DNA of 64,000 bases from Paraflavisolibacter caeni. Lineage in GTDB: Bacteria; Bacteroidota; Bacteroidia; Chitinophagales; Chitinophagaceae. The first letter of the stretch is position 1; each line of letters opens with the position of its first letter. Where the stretch lies: positions 62,001 through 126,000 of the forward strand of contig NZ_JAOTIF010000009.1 of assembly GCF_025628885.1 (NCBI RefSeq). Reading direction: 5' to 3'. The position numbers and the translations under genes were made by a program. The notes under the pieces were generated by a model. That model saw only the letters and a list, made by a program, of their open reading frames with translations, did no database searches and was not told the origin of the DNA. Shown here piece by piece: positions 32,096-40,006 of the stretch.

Positions 32096-34699
32096 CTACT
32101 CGTTTGAATACAATATCCTTTCTGCACGGAACAGGCCATCTGCAGCTTGCAATATCTTTTCCCGCAGTTTTGGATGATAACCAGGATGCTCTTCCAGGAA
32201 GGCCCTCACAATATTGGCTGCTTCGCGAGATTGGTACCCTCCAAGGATTGACTGGAGCCAGGATTGAGGGAAAAAGATGTCTCCTGTGCGCTGAATCTCC
32301 TCCAGCAAATCAAGGCTTTCTTTCAGGTATTTCTGGGAAGTTGCGACGCGAAGGGGGTGGTGCAGGTATTGCAAAGACGTCGTTACCCAAGTCTCCTTTT
32401 CCCTGTTCTTTTCTTCTTTCAACGAAAGAAAGAAGCTATCCCGCTGTTGAACATCCCGAGATAGAGCAGGTAGCATGAAGGCTAAACGTTGTTTACGGTC
32501 CGGGTTCTTGATCCGTTTTAATTGTTCCTCTAATATCGTTTGATCAGGTTGATCCCTTACGGCCAATGCGAGTGCCAGTGAAGTATAGTCATCTTCTGTC
32601 AGTTTTACATCCAAAGGTGGTTTTTGTTCCTTCCATACCTTGTATAAAGAATCAACGGCATTTTTACTTAAGGCAATGCTTTGGAAGGCTGTAAACAATA
32701 TTTTTTTCTTATTGGGCGCTGACACCTTTTGCATGGCCGTCCACAAGTCTTTTTCCAATACCGTTGCTAGGCGCGCTCTTTCAGAGGGTAATATAAAGCG
32801 CCAAAAGGTATTACCCAATTGTGATGTCATTAGCCTAAGGTTCAACTCCTCAGGTTCTGCAAGCAACTTTGTACGGTACCCATCTATCAACTGCAGAGGT
32901 GTATAATAGCGCCTGCTCAACATATTTTCATAAAGGTTGATGTAAGCCGAAGCCCGCATCACAGGATCATTCATATTAACTACCTGAGCAATCAGCGGTC
33001 CATCTATAGGGAAAAGCCCATACCCCTTTCCTGTCGCATTAAAGAAAATGAAAGATGGAACTCCCTTCCCTTCTGCTTCCGTAACTATGACATCCTGTTC
33101 ACTCATATTTACAGCGACTTGCTCCATGTGGTCCGGATAGACCAGTGATATTTCAAAAAACTGAGGCCATTTACGGGACGAACCATCTTCACCTCTTTGT
33201 GAGATCTTTAGCTGCGTGATTTTATCCCTGTCTTTAGATAAACTATAATCGAATATTGGCCGCCCGGTTTCTTCTACCCATATCTTATTCCATGTCTGCA
33301 GGTCAACAGGTGTTCTTTCATCTAAAATCCGGATCAGATCCAGCCAGGAGGCATTGCTATTGGCATAAATTTTCAAATATTCGCGTAAGCCTTCCCTCAG
33401 GGAATCCTGCCCCAGGATCAATTCCAACTGGCGCATCACTATAGGAGCTTTATGGTAGATAATGTTGCCATACAATGTACCTGCATCCTTTAGATTCTGC
33501 AGGGGCTGACGTATTGGGTTGGCGCCTGCTGTCCGGTCCACACTATAAGCCGCAGGATAATGATCCAATAAGAACTTGAGATTATAATTGGTACCGGTCA
33601 GGACTGTACCTGTAATCTTATCAGCCATAAAGTTGGCAAACACCTCTTTCATCCACACATCGTCGAACCAGCGCATGGTGACCAGGTCGCCAAACCACAT
33701 ATGAGCAGTTTCATGCGCCAAAACACTGGCTCTGTCCTGCTCCTGGTCTTTGGTAGCACCTTCATCCAGGAATAGTGCGGAAGCCTTGTATTGAATGGCA
33801 CCCACATGCTCCATGCCACCGAATTGGAAATCGGGAATCGCAGCAAAGTCGAATTTTTTGAATGGATATGGAATGGAGGTGTAGTCTTGCATGAACTTCA
33901 GTGAATTTTGATGTATGCGAAAAATAGGATCCAGGCTCAGGCGGATCTTTGAAGTATCGGTCTCCCTGTGGTAAAAGTTCATAACCCTCCCTCCCATTTC
34001 CTTTTGCACCTTATTGAATTTACCTGCAACAAATGAAAATAAATAGGTACTTATGGTATCTGAGGGTTCAAAACGGTATGTTTTCATGGCCCCGACTAGT
34101 GAAGAATCTTTCAATGGCGCATTGCTCACTGCGCTCCAAACCAGAGGGACAGATAATGTCAACTGAAAACTTGCCTTCAGGTCCGGCTGGTCAAAGCAAG
34201 GAAAAACAGTGCGGGCTCTGTCGGGCACCAGCAAGGTATACAGGTAATCATCATTTCGGTTCAACGACAGGTTACCAGCGATAAACTGTATCGCCACTTT
34301 ATTTTTACCATTTCTTAAAAACCTGGGCTCAATTTGTATATGTTCTTTTTCAAATGCAACAGGAATTTGCTTCCCATTAACTCTTACATTTTTTATATGA
34401 TCTTTTCCCTCTTTAAAATCGATTAGTAAAGGATGCTGATTCTTTTTCCATGAAAAGGATATGACTTCATCAGCCGCAATACGCTCTTCCTTCTTTTCGG
34501 GAATGTCTAGGGTTAGCTTATATCCAATATGCTGCAATACCTGTTTACGGTAAACAGCTAATGTATAAGGAACACCTGTTTCAACGGAAATTTCACTTGC
34601 AGGGATATTTTTAGGACTGCAGGAAAGAAGTAATGAGCAGATGATGAATAAAAAGCTACTAATTAGAATTGTAGTATTTATTTTTTTCTCTAAATCCAT
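32096..34699 (-). CDS. M1-family aminopeptidase, lipoprotein
   Basis: 867 residues. A lipobox LLLSC (Cys27) follows the N-terminal hydrophobic segment, so it is an envelope-anchored enzyme. The N-terminal saddle domain precedes the substrate motif GGMEH (294-298; GAMEN in the classical enzymes, the last residue is changed). The zinc site is HETAH (329-333) with Glu352 in the HExxH-18-E layout within MRWFDDVWMKE. A helical C-terminal domain follows. It lies 49 nt downstream of the CphA-like gene on the same strand, so the two are probably co-transcribed. Confidence 0.92.
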   Translation of the reverse strand: MDLEKKINTTILISSFLFIICSLLLSCSPKNIPASEISVETGVPYTLAVYRKQVLQHIGYKLTLDIPEKKEERIAADEVISFSWKKNQHPLLIDFKEGKDHIKNVRVNGKQIPVAFEKEHIQIEPRFLRNGKNKVAIQFIAGNLSLNRNDDYLYTLLVPDRARTVFPCFDQPDLKASFQLTLSVPLVWSAVSNAPLKDSSLVGAMKTYRFEPSDTISTYLFSFVAGKFNKVQKEMGGRVMNFYHRETDTSKIRLSLDPIFRIHQNSLKFMQDYTSIPYPFKKFDFAAIPDFQFGGMEHVGAIQYKASALFLDEGATKDQEQDRASVLAHETAHMWFGDLVTMRWFDDVWMKEVFANFMADKITGTVLTGTNYNLKFLLDHYPAAYSVDRTAGANPIRQPLQNLKDAGTLYGNIIYHKAPIVMRQLELILGQDSLREGLREYLKIYANSNASWLDLIRILDERTPVDLQTWNKIWVEETGRPIFDYSLSKDRDKITQLKISQRGEDGSSRKWPQFFEISLVYPDHMEQVAVNMSEQDVIVTEAEGKGVPSFIFFNATGKGYGLFPIDGPLIAQVVNMNDPVMRASAYINLYENMLSRRYYTPLQLIDGYRTKLLAEPEELNLRLMTSQLGNTFWRFILPSERARLATVLEKDLWTAMQKVSAPNKKKILFTAFQSIALSKNAVDSLYKVWKEQKPPLDVKLTEDDYTSLALALAVRDQPDQTILEEQLKRIKNPDRKQRLAFMLPALSRDVQQRDSFFLSLKEEKNREKETWVTTSLQYLHHPLRVATSQKYLKESLDLLEEIQRTGDIFFPQSWLQSILGGYQSREAANIVRAFLEEHPGYHPKLREKILQAADGLFRAERILYSNE

Positions 34700-34748
34700 A
34701 ATTTAATCAATCAAAAATCCCGGTCAAATTATGGATTTAACGTGAAAT

Positions 34749-36152
34749 TCACTCTGCCCGAGTTGTTTGAATAGATGGAACGAATGTTCTTAAGGTCTGG
34801 CTGATTGTATTCAAATTGATTTTGTTGACATAAGCAGCCAAAATTGCTGCCAAGACGTAATATATTTTGGAAGTTGCCGAGCCGCCTAAGGTTATAGGAA
34901 TATTTCGTATCTCTTCAACAGGAATAATATCCATTCCTCTTCTGATCAGGATATCACCATCATCAACAAATGCAGCTAAGCCTCCACCTGCACAATGTTG
35001 TTCGATCCGAGCACAATCCGGAAATAATGAGCATAAGCCCACCTCACATTTTACATTGTCTTTCATGGCATATACAAGGTCATCATCGGCATTCAAGATG
35101 GCATACCCTCCTTCCCTGACTGTTTCCGGAACAACTGATTTTACTTTTGCCAGCTGTTCAATAGTATGAGTACTATCCAAACCCAGACCATCCCCGCCAA
35201 GATTAGTCACTACCGCACACTCACATGCATCGAAAGCCAATCCTGACCTAAGCAGACCTCCACGGGCACACGCTAATACAGCGAATTCAACAGCAGTATC
35301 TTTTAATATCAGCTGAGCAGAATAAGGACCAGCAGCATCCCCTTCATTTATTAATACATTATTTACATAAACACCATCTGCAGTCGTATACCCGGTATTG
35401 AAACCCGCATGCTGCACCATTTGAGCTAAAAGCCTTGTTGTTATCGTTTTCCCATGAGTTCCTGTAATGGCCACAATTGGAATTCGCCCATCGCTACCGG
35501 GAAACAGCCTATCAACAATTTTCTTTGCTTCATAGCCATCCCGATCTAATGTAGCGTCAATTAACTTTTGCCGAGCTCCATACCCCAATTGAATAGCATC
35601 AGAACTGTCGAGCCGGGTAACAGGGATTTGCCGCTTGTACGCCTCAGTTACTAAGTCGTTGATATCCGGCCTCAACCGCTCCTTGTACCAAAGTCTTTTG
35701 ATTTCTTCTATATCCTTTTTAATGTCATATTGAGTGCCTTTTACAAGGGCGTCAGCTATTCGAACCGCTGCTTTCGCAGTATATATTCCTTCCTGCTCTT
35801 CACAGTAAGAAAAGACCACGTGATAAACGCCTTCCCTACCAGCTCCCCTGGTACGGCCAAAACCCAGGTCCATACCTGCAAGTGACTGCAATTCAATCGC
35901 AATATGCTCAACAACGTGCCCCATCCAGGTTCCATCCTTTACCCTTTCGAAAAAGCCACCGGGAGCATTTTCACTACAGTAATGATTGTAAAGGGATGGA
36001 ATTATTTGCTGTATCCTTTCATAAAAGCCCGGAATTTGATTCGTTGGTTTCATTTCCAGGTCTTCCAGATCTAAAAGCATTTGTATCAATTTCTGATTTT
36101 TTATGGACCAAATATTAGGTCCACACATAACCTTAATATCCAGGATATTCAT
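34749..36152 (-). CDS. Cyanophycin-synthetase-like protein without ATP-grasp domain
   Basis: 467 residues, about half of CphA (near 875). Residues 1-160 match the CphA N-domain, including the HVVEH motif (79-83 in MGHVVEHIAIELQSLAG) that binds zinc in some CphA1 enzymes. A short piece of the ATP-grasp start follows (VTRLDSSDAIQLGYGARQKL, about 178-197), then the sequence jumps straight into the Mur-ligase ATP-binding domain (P-loop AITGTHGKTITTR, 228-240; usual CphA has Asn where this has His). The ~270-residue ATP-grasp core and the Mur C-terminal domain are missing; the protein ends ~25 residues after the region of the last conserved Mur helix. The frame is clean, so this looks like a stable shortened protein, not a pseudogene. 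Confidence 0.8.
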   Translation of the reverse strand: MNILDIKVMCGPNIWSIKNQKLIQMLLDLEDLEMKPTNQIPGFYERIQQIIPSLYNHYCSENAPGGFFERVKDGTWMGHVVEHIAIELQSLAGMDLGFGRTRGAGREGVYHVVFSYCEEQEGIYTAKAAVRIADALVKGTQYDIKKDIEEIKRLWYKERLRPDINDLVTEAYKRQIPVTRLDSSDAIQLGYGARQKLIDATLDRDGYEAKKIVDRLFPGSDGRIPIVAITGTHGKTITTRLLAQMVQHAGFNTGYTTADGVYVNNVLINEGDAAGPYSAQLILKDTAVEFAVLACARGGLLRSGLAFDACECAVVTNLGGDGLGLDSTHTIEQLAKVKSVVPETVREGGYAILNADDDLVYAMKDNVKCEVGLCSLFPDCARIEQHCAGGGLAAFVDDGDILIRRGMDIIPVEEIRNIPITLGGSATSKIYYVLAAILAAYVNKINLNTISQTLRTFVPSIQTTRAE

Positions 36153-36348
36153 TAAACAGGTGTTTGATGCACGATGAGGGCTAAAATATTATACCAAAAC
36201 GCCTGCCTTAAATGATGTTTAAGTTAACAAAAGCTGTTATGTACTCTCCAACGCTTAATACTTTTGTTTGCAAAGTGTCAAGCATTACTTGCTTGTTATA
36301 AAATGTTAAAATCCCAACCAAAATTTATTTAGAATTCGAAACAAAACC

Positions 36349-36370
36349 TATCTTTGCTAACACTGTTAGG
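36349..36370 (+). promoter_or_regulatory. TetR-gene promoter with overlapping operator
   Basis: TATCTTTG (36349-36356) is a perfect -7 box. It is followed at once by the palindrome CTAACACTGTTAG (36357-36369) where the start site should lie. The same palindrome recurs before the nitroreductase gene, so repressor binding here would autoregulate the TetR gene. Confidence 0.82.
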
Positions 36371-36388
36371 AAACAGAACACTACCTAA

Positions 36389-36991
36389 ATGGGAATAGCA
36401 GAAAGAAAAATACGGCAAAAAGAAGAGGTGCGTTGTTCCATCCTCAGGGCTGCATGGCAGCTGGTGACGGAGGAAGGCTGGCAGGCATTATCTATCCGCA
36501 AAATTGCAGATGCTATTGAATATAGTGTTCCTGTGATTTATGATCATTTTGCCAATAAAGAAGCTATTCTGCTGGAATTGACCAAGCAAGGTTTCCAGAT
36601 CCTGAATGCAGATTTAGGCAAGGCCAAAAAACGTTCCGCGAACCCGGAAAAGCAAATTGAATACATGGCCTATTCCTATTGGGAATTTGCCTTTGAGCAT
36701 AAAGCTTATTACCAGGTGATGTACGGATTAGGAATGCCTTCCTGCGAAACGGTTAAGGAGATCCCGGAATTGAGCTCATTTACTGAACTAATATTGGAAC
36801 CGGTTAAACACCTGATCCATAGCAGCAAACATCCGGAAACTGATCCTTATTTAAAACTGCACACATTCTGGTCCATGCTTCATGGCTTGATTTCCATCAA
36901 CATGATGGGTAGCAGTTCAAATAAAGAAGAACTGAACCAAATGGTTTTACAGGATTTTATAACCAGTTTTATTTCTGGAATCAAGGGTTAA
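36389..36991 (+). CDS. TetR-family repressor of the nitroreductase/DsbA module
   Basis: 200 residues. The N-terminal HTH (about 12-60) has IRKIADAIEYSVPVIYDHFA, the standard TetR recognition region. The C-terminal ligand domain is helical and ends in LINMMGSSS-like and FISGIKG segments. It lies immediately upstream of the nitroreductase gene in the same direction. Two copies of the palindrome CTAACACTGTTAG, one at its own promoter and one after its stop, are the likely operators. The inducer is unknown but an electrophile or quinone would fit its targets. Confidence 0.93.
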   Translation: MGIAERKIRQKEEVRCSILRAAWQLVTEEGWQALSIRKIADAIEYSVPVIYDHFANKEAILLELTKQGFQILNADLGKAKKRSANPEKQIEYMAYSYWEFAFEHKAYYQVMYGLGMPSCETVKEIPELSSFTELILEPVKHLIHSSKHPETDPYLKLHTFWSMLHGLISINMMGSSSNKEELNQMVLQDFITSFISGIKG

Positions 36992-37010
36992 CCTTTTTTT
37001 TAACCATAAG

Positions 37011-37025
37011 CCTAACACTGTTAGG
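37011..37025 (+). promoter_or_regulatory. Second TetR operator, before the nitroreductase gene
   Basis: CCTAACACTGTTAGG is a 15-nt palindrome (6-bp arms, 3-nt centre) with 13 nt identical to the operator at 36357-36369. It lies 32 nt upstream of the nitroreductase start. Confidence 0.82.
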
Positions 37026-37056
37026 AAAAATAATAACGATATAAAAACAAAGTAAA

Positions 37057-37689
37057 ATGAAGTTAATTGATGCTTTAAACTGGCGCTATGCAGCCAAAAG
37101 AATGAATGGCGAAAAAGTGCCACAAGAGAAAATCGATAATATTCTGGAAGCTACACGCCTTTCAGCTTCTTCAATGGGTTTACAGCCCTATACTATACTG
37201 GTTATTGAAAATGAAGAAGTAAAAAAGAAGTTGCAACCCGCAGCCTATAACCAGCCACAAATTACAGAAAGTTCCCACTTACTGGTTTTTGCAGCCTGGG
37301 AAAATGTTACTGAAGAGCATGTGGACGAATACATCAATAGCATAGCCAAAGTAAGAAACGTAGCCCTGGAAAGCCTGGCCCCTTTTAGAGCGTCCTTGAT
37401 GAACATTGTGAATGGACGTACCCAAGAACAAAAATATGAATGGGCGGCAAGGCAGGCATACATTGCATTCGGTACAGCAATAACAGCGGCTGCTGTAGAA
37501 GAAATAGACGCAACACCAATGGAAGGTTTCCAACCTGCTGCTGTTGACGAGATTCTTGGATTAAAAGAAAAAGGCTTGCGCAGTGTCACCATCCTGGCCC
37601 TGGGTTACCGCGACGCTGAAAAAGACTTTTTAGTGAATGCCAAAAAGGTACGCAGGGAGGCAGACAAGCTGATTTTGAAAGTGGCATAA
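37057..37689 (+). CDS. NAD(P)H-dependent nitroreductase (FMN)
   Basis: 210 residues of the NfsB/FMN-reductase fold. The start MKLIDALNWRYAAKRMNGEK holds the FMN-phosphate Arg/Lys site, then RLSASSMGLQPYTILVI, and C-terminal ILALGYRDAEKDF close the FMN pocket. Such enzymes reduce nitroaromatics and quinones. It is 66 nt downstream of the TetR gene and 32 nt upstream of the DsbA-like gene, a likely two-gene operon under the TetR operator at 37011-37025. Confidence 0.93.
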   Translation: MKLIDALNWRYAAKRMNGEKVPQEKIDNILEATRLSASSMGLQPYTILVIENEEVKKKLQPAAYNQPQITESSHLLVFAAWENVTEEHVDEYINSIAKVRNVALESLAPFRASLMNIVNGRTQEQKYEWAARQAYIAFGTAITAAAVEEIDATPMEGFQPAAVDEILGLKEKGLRSVTILALGYRDAEKDFLVNAKKVRREADKLILKVA

Positions 37690-37721
37690 CCTCACCTTAA
37701 TTATAATAGAAAACGCACAAT

Positions 37722-38426
37722 ATGAAAGTAGAAATATGGTCTGATATCATGTGCCCGTTTTGCTATATAGGCAAACGCAAATTTGAAGAGGCTTTGGAGC
37801 AATTTGCTCATAAAGATGATCTTCAGGTTGAATGGAAAAGTTTCCAGTTGAACCCGGATTTAAAAACACAGACCGATAAAAATATTTATGAGTATTTAGC
37901 AGAACAAAAAGGATGGACTCTGGAATATTCGCGCAATGTGCATGCACAGATGACTACAAAAGCAAAAGAATCTGGCCTGGAATATAATTTCGATTCAGTG
38001 ATCCCCGCCAATAGCTTCAATGCACACAGGCTGTCACACTTAGCGTCAAAATACAACCTGCAAGATGCTGCAGAAGAACGGCTTTTTAAAGCCTACTTTA
38101 CAGAAGGGAAAAACATTGATGATATCCATACATTGGTTCAATTAGGCATTGAGATTGGTTTAAAGGAAGAAGAGGTTCTTAGTATGCTGCAAAGTGATTT
38201 ATACGCACAACAGGTGTATCTTGATATGTATGAGGCGCAACAGATTGGTGTAAAAGGCGTTCCTTTCTTTGTGATGGATAGGAAATATGCAGTCTCAGGA
38301 GCTCAGCCAGATTCTGTATTTCTGGGAGCCTTGCAAAAAGCATATCAGGAGTTTGAGAAGGATCAATTGGCAACTGCAACAAGCAATGCAGATGGAGCTG
38401 CATGTTCGATTGACGGGAACTGCTAA
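37722..38426 (+). CDS. DsbA-family oxidoreductase (FrnE-like)
   Basis: 234 residues, cytosolic (no signal peptide). The active site is CPFC (Cys11, Cys14) in MCPFCYIGKRKF. The inserted helical domain spans about 60-160, and the cis-Pro loop is GVKGVPFFV. The C-terminus has two extra cysteines (GAACSIDGNC). FrnE-like proteins are thiol-disulfide oxidoreductases linked to polyketide or stress metabolism. It follows the nitroreductase by 32 nt. Confidence 0.92.
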   Translation: MKVEIWSDIMCPFCYIGKRKFEEALEQFAHKDDLQVEWKSFQLNPDLKTQTDKNIYEYLAEQKGWTLEYSRNVHAQMTTKAKESGLEYNFDSVIPANSFNAHRLSHLASKYNLQDAAEERLFKAYFTEGKNIDDIHTLVQLGIEIGLKEEEVLSMLQSDLYAQQVYLDMYEAQQIGVKGVPFFVMDRKYAVSGAQPDSVFLGALQKAYQEFEKDQLATATSNADGAACSIDGNC

Positions 38427-38451
38427 TCAAGGATCAGAAATAAAAATGCAT

Positions 38452-38514
38452 AATGAGTGACCAGTGATGAGTGAGTAAACTTGTTTACGCATTACTCATC
38501 ACTGATCACTCATT
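38452..38514. terminator. Long imperfect hairpin with heptamer phase
   Basis: Arms about 38452-38480 and 38483-38514 pair over about 20 bp with one mismatch plus a 6-bp apical stem. Both arms are built from AGTGANN/ACTNATC heptamers in 7-nt phase. It separates the DsbA gene from the convergent transporter gene and can act as a bidirectional terminator. Confidence 0.65.
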
Positions 38515-38594
38515 TAGTTTTATTTCCTGGTTTGCGGAATGGAACAATATGTTTATTCTACAGCAAAACTTTGAAACATATTATCATTCGTTAA

Positions 38595-39968
38595 TTAATG
38601 GACCCTCATCGTCTGTTCCAACTCCTCCAATGTCTGCCCCTTGGTTTCTTTTACCCTGGCCTTTACAAATAGAAAACCTGCCAGGCAAATACCTGCATAC
38701 AAGTAAAAAGGCCCATAAGTACCAAGCCTTTCTGCCAGTATAGGAAATGTAAATACCAAAATAAAATAGGCAATCCATAAAGACACAATAGCAACGGAGG
38801 AAGCCACGCCACGTATTTTATTAGGAAAGATTTCAGAAATCAGTACCCAGGTCACAGGTGCAAGTGATGTTGCATAAGTTGCAATGGCTAGGAGCACGAA
38901 CAAAGAAACCCAACCTGCACTTGCATGGATCTGTAATGAAAAGGACAGTACAATGTATAAAACTGATAGACCTAAAGAACCAAACAACATTAAAGGGCGT
39001 CGGCCAAGCTTATCCACCTGCCACATAGCAACAAAGGTAAAAACAAGATTAACGATGCCAATAGAAACGGTTTCTAAAAGTTGCCTGTCCAGGTTAGCAC
39101 CTACAGATTCGAAGATGGTTGACGTGTAATTAAATACAACATTGATACCGCACAATTGCTGAAACACAGCCAGTGTAATACCCACCAAAACTGCAGGACG
39201 CACACTTTTTTGAAATACATCAGCAAAGGATTGCTTTTTTACGCCTTGTAAAGAAGTTTCAATATCCGACAAAGTGCTTTTTACAAATCCTGTACTGCCT
39301 ATTTTGCTTAATACCTTTTGTGCCTGTTCATCCCTACCAGCCTTTACCAACCAGCGCGGACTTTCAGGCAGCCAGATAACACCTACCAGGAAAAGCAAAG
39401 CAGGTATCGTACCCATGCCAAACATCCAGCGCCATGCTTCAGGCCCATTGTCAGATAATGTATAGTTGACCAGGTTCGTGATCAAAATACCGATCACGAT
39501 GGTCAATTGATTGATAGCTACATTACGACCCCTGATGCTTGCAGGGGAAATTTCAGCTATGTACATTGGACTCAACATGGATGCCATGCCTACACCAATA
39601 CCTGCCGCAAAACGCGTGATAACGAACATGGATAAGCTGGTTGAAAATGCCATACCCAGGGAAGAAAGAGCGAAAATAGCAGCAGCCAGCATCAGTCCTG
39701 GCCTGCGTCCATAACGGTCAGCCAATGTTCCTGCAATGAGGCAACCAGCAATACAGCCTAAAGCCAGGGATCCGGTCAAAAAACCTTCCCACCAGGCATT
39801 TAAAGCAAACTCTGCTCTCAAAAAAGGAAGCGCCCCGGAAATAACGGCAAAGTCAAATCCGAAAAGATAGCCCCCTAAAGCAGAGATAAAGGAAATGCCA
39901 ATAATATAGGCGTTATTGTAGCGAACTGATTGTTCTTTTATTAAAAGAGTATTGTTCATATGTGACAT
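38595..39968 (-). CDS. Sugar-porter family MFS transporter
   Basis: 457 residues, 12 membrane segments. Signature sequences of sugar porters are all visible: RYGRRPG between TM2 and TM3, PESPRWLVKAGRDEQA after TM6, DKLGRRPLMLFG between TM8 and TM9, and the final PETKG-like VKETKGQTLEELE. Substrate is a hexose or pentose, likely arabinose, galactose or xylose released by the linked glycosidases (inference). It is 38 nt downstream of the DUF5107-TPR gene and probably shares its transcript. Confidence 0.93.
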   Translation of the reverse strand: MSHMNNTLLIKEQSVRYNNAYIIGISFISALGGYLFGFDFAVISGALPFLRAEFALNAWWEGFLTGSLALGCIAGCLIAGTLADRYGRRPGLMLAAAIFALSSLGMAFSTSLSMFVITRFAAGIGVGMASMLSPMYIAEISPASIRGRNVAINQLTIVIGILITNLVNYTLSDNGPEAWRWMFGMGTIPALLFLVGVIWLPESPRWLVKAGRDEQAQKVLSKIGSTGFVKSTLSDIETSLQGVKKQSFADVFQKSVRPAVLVGITLAVFQQLCGINVVFNYTSTIFESVGANLDRQLLETVSIGIVNLVFTFVAMWQVDKLGRRPLMLFGSLGLSVLYIVLSFSLQIHASAGWVSLFVLLAIATYATSLAPVTWVLISEIFPNKIRGVASSVAIVSLWIAYFILVFTFPILAERLGTYGPFYLYAGICLAGFLFVKARVKETKGQTLEELEQTMRVH

Positions 39969-40006
39969 TTATACTGATTGTATCAATCAGCTGACAAGCA
40001 AAATTT

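Noticed and set aside
32104-32478. Plus-strand frames opposite the M1 aminopeptidase
   Set aside because: Shadow frames of a full-length enzyme gene; no protein-like features.
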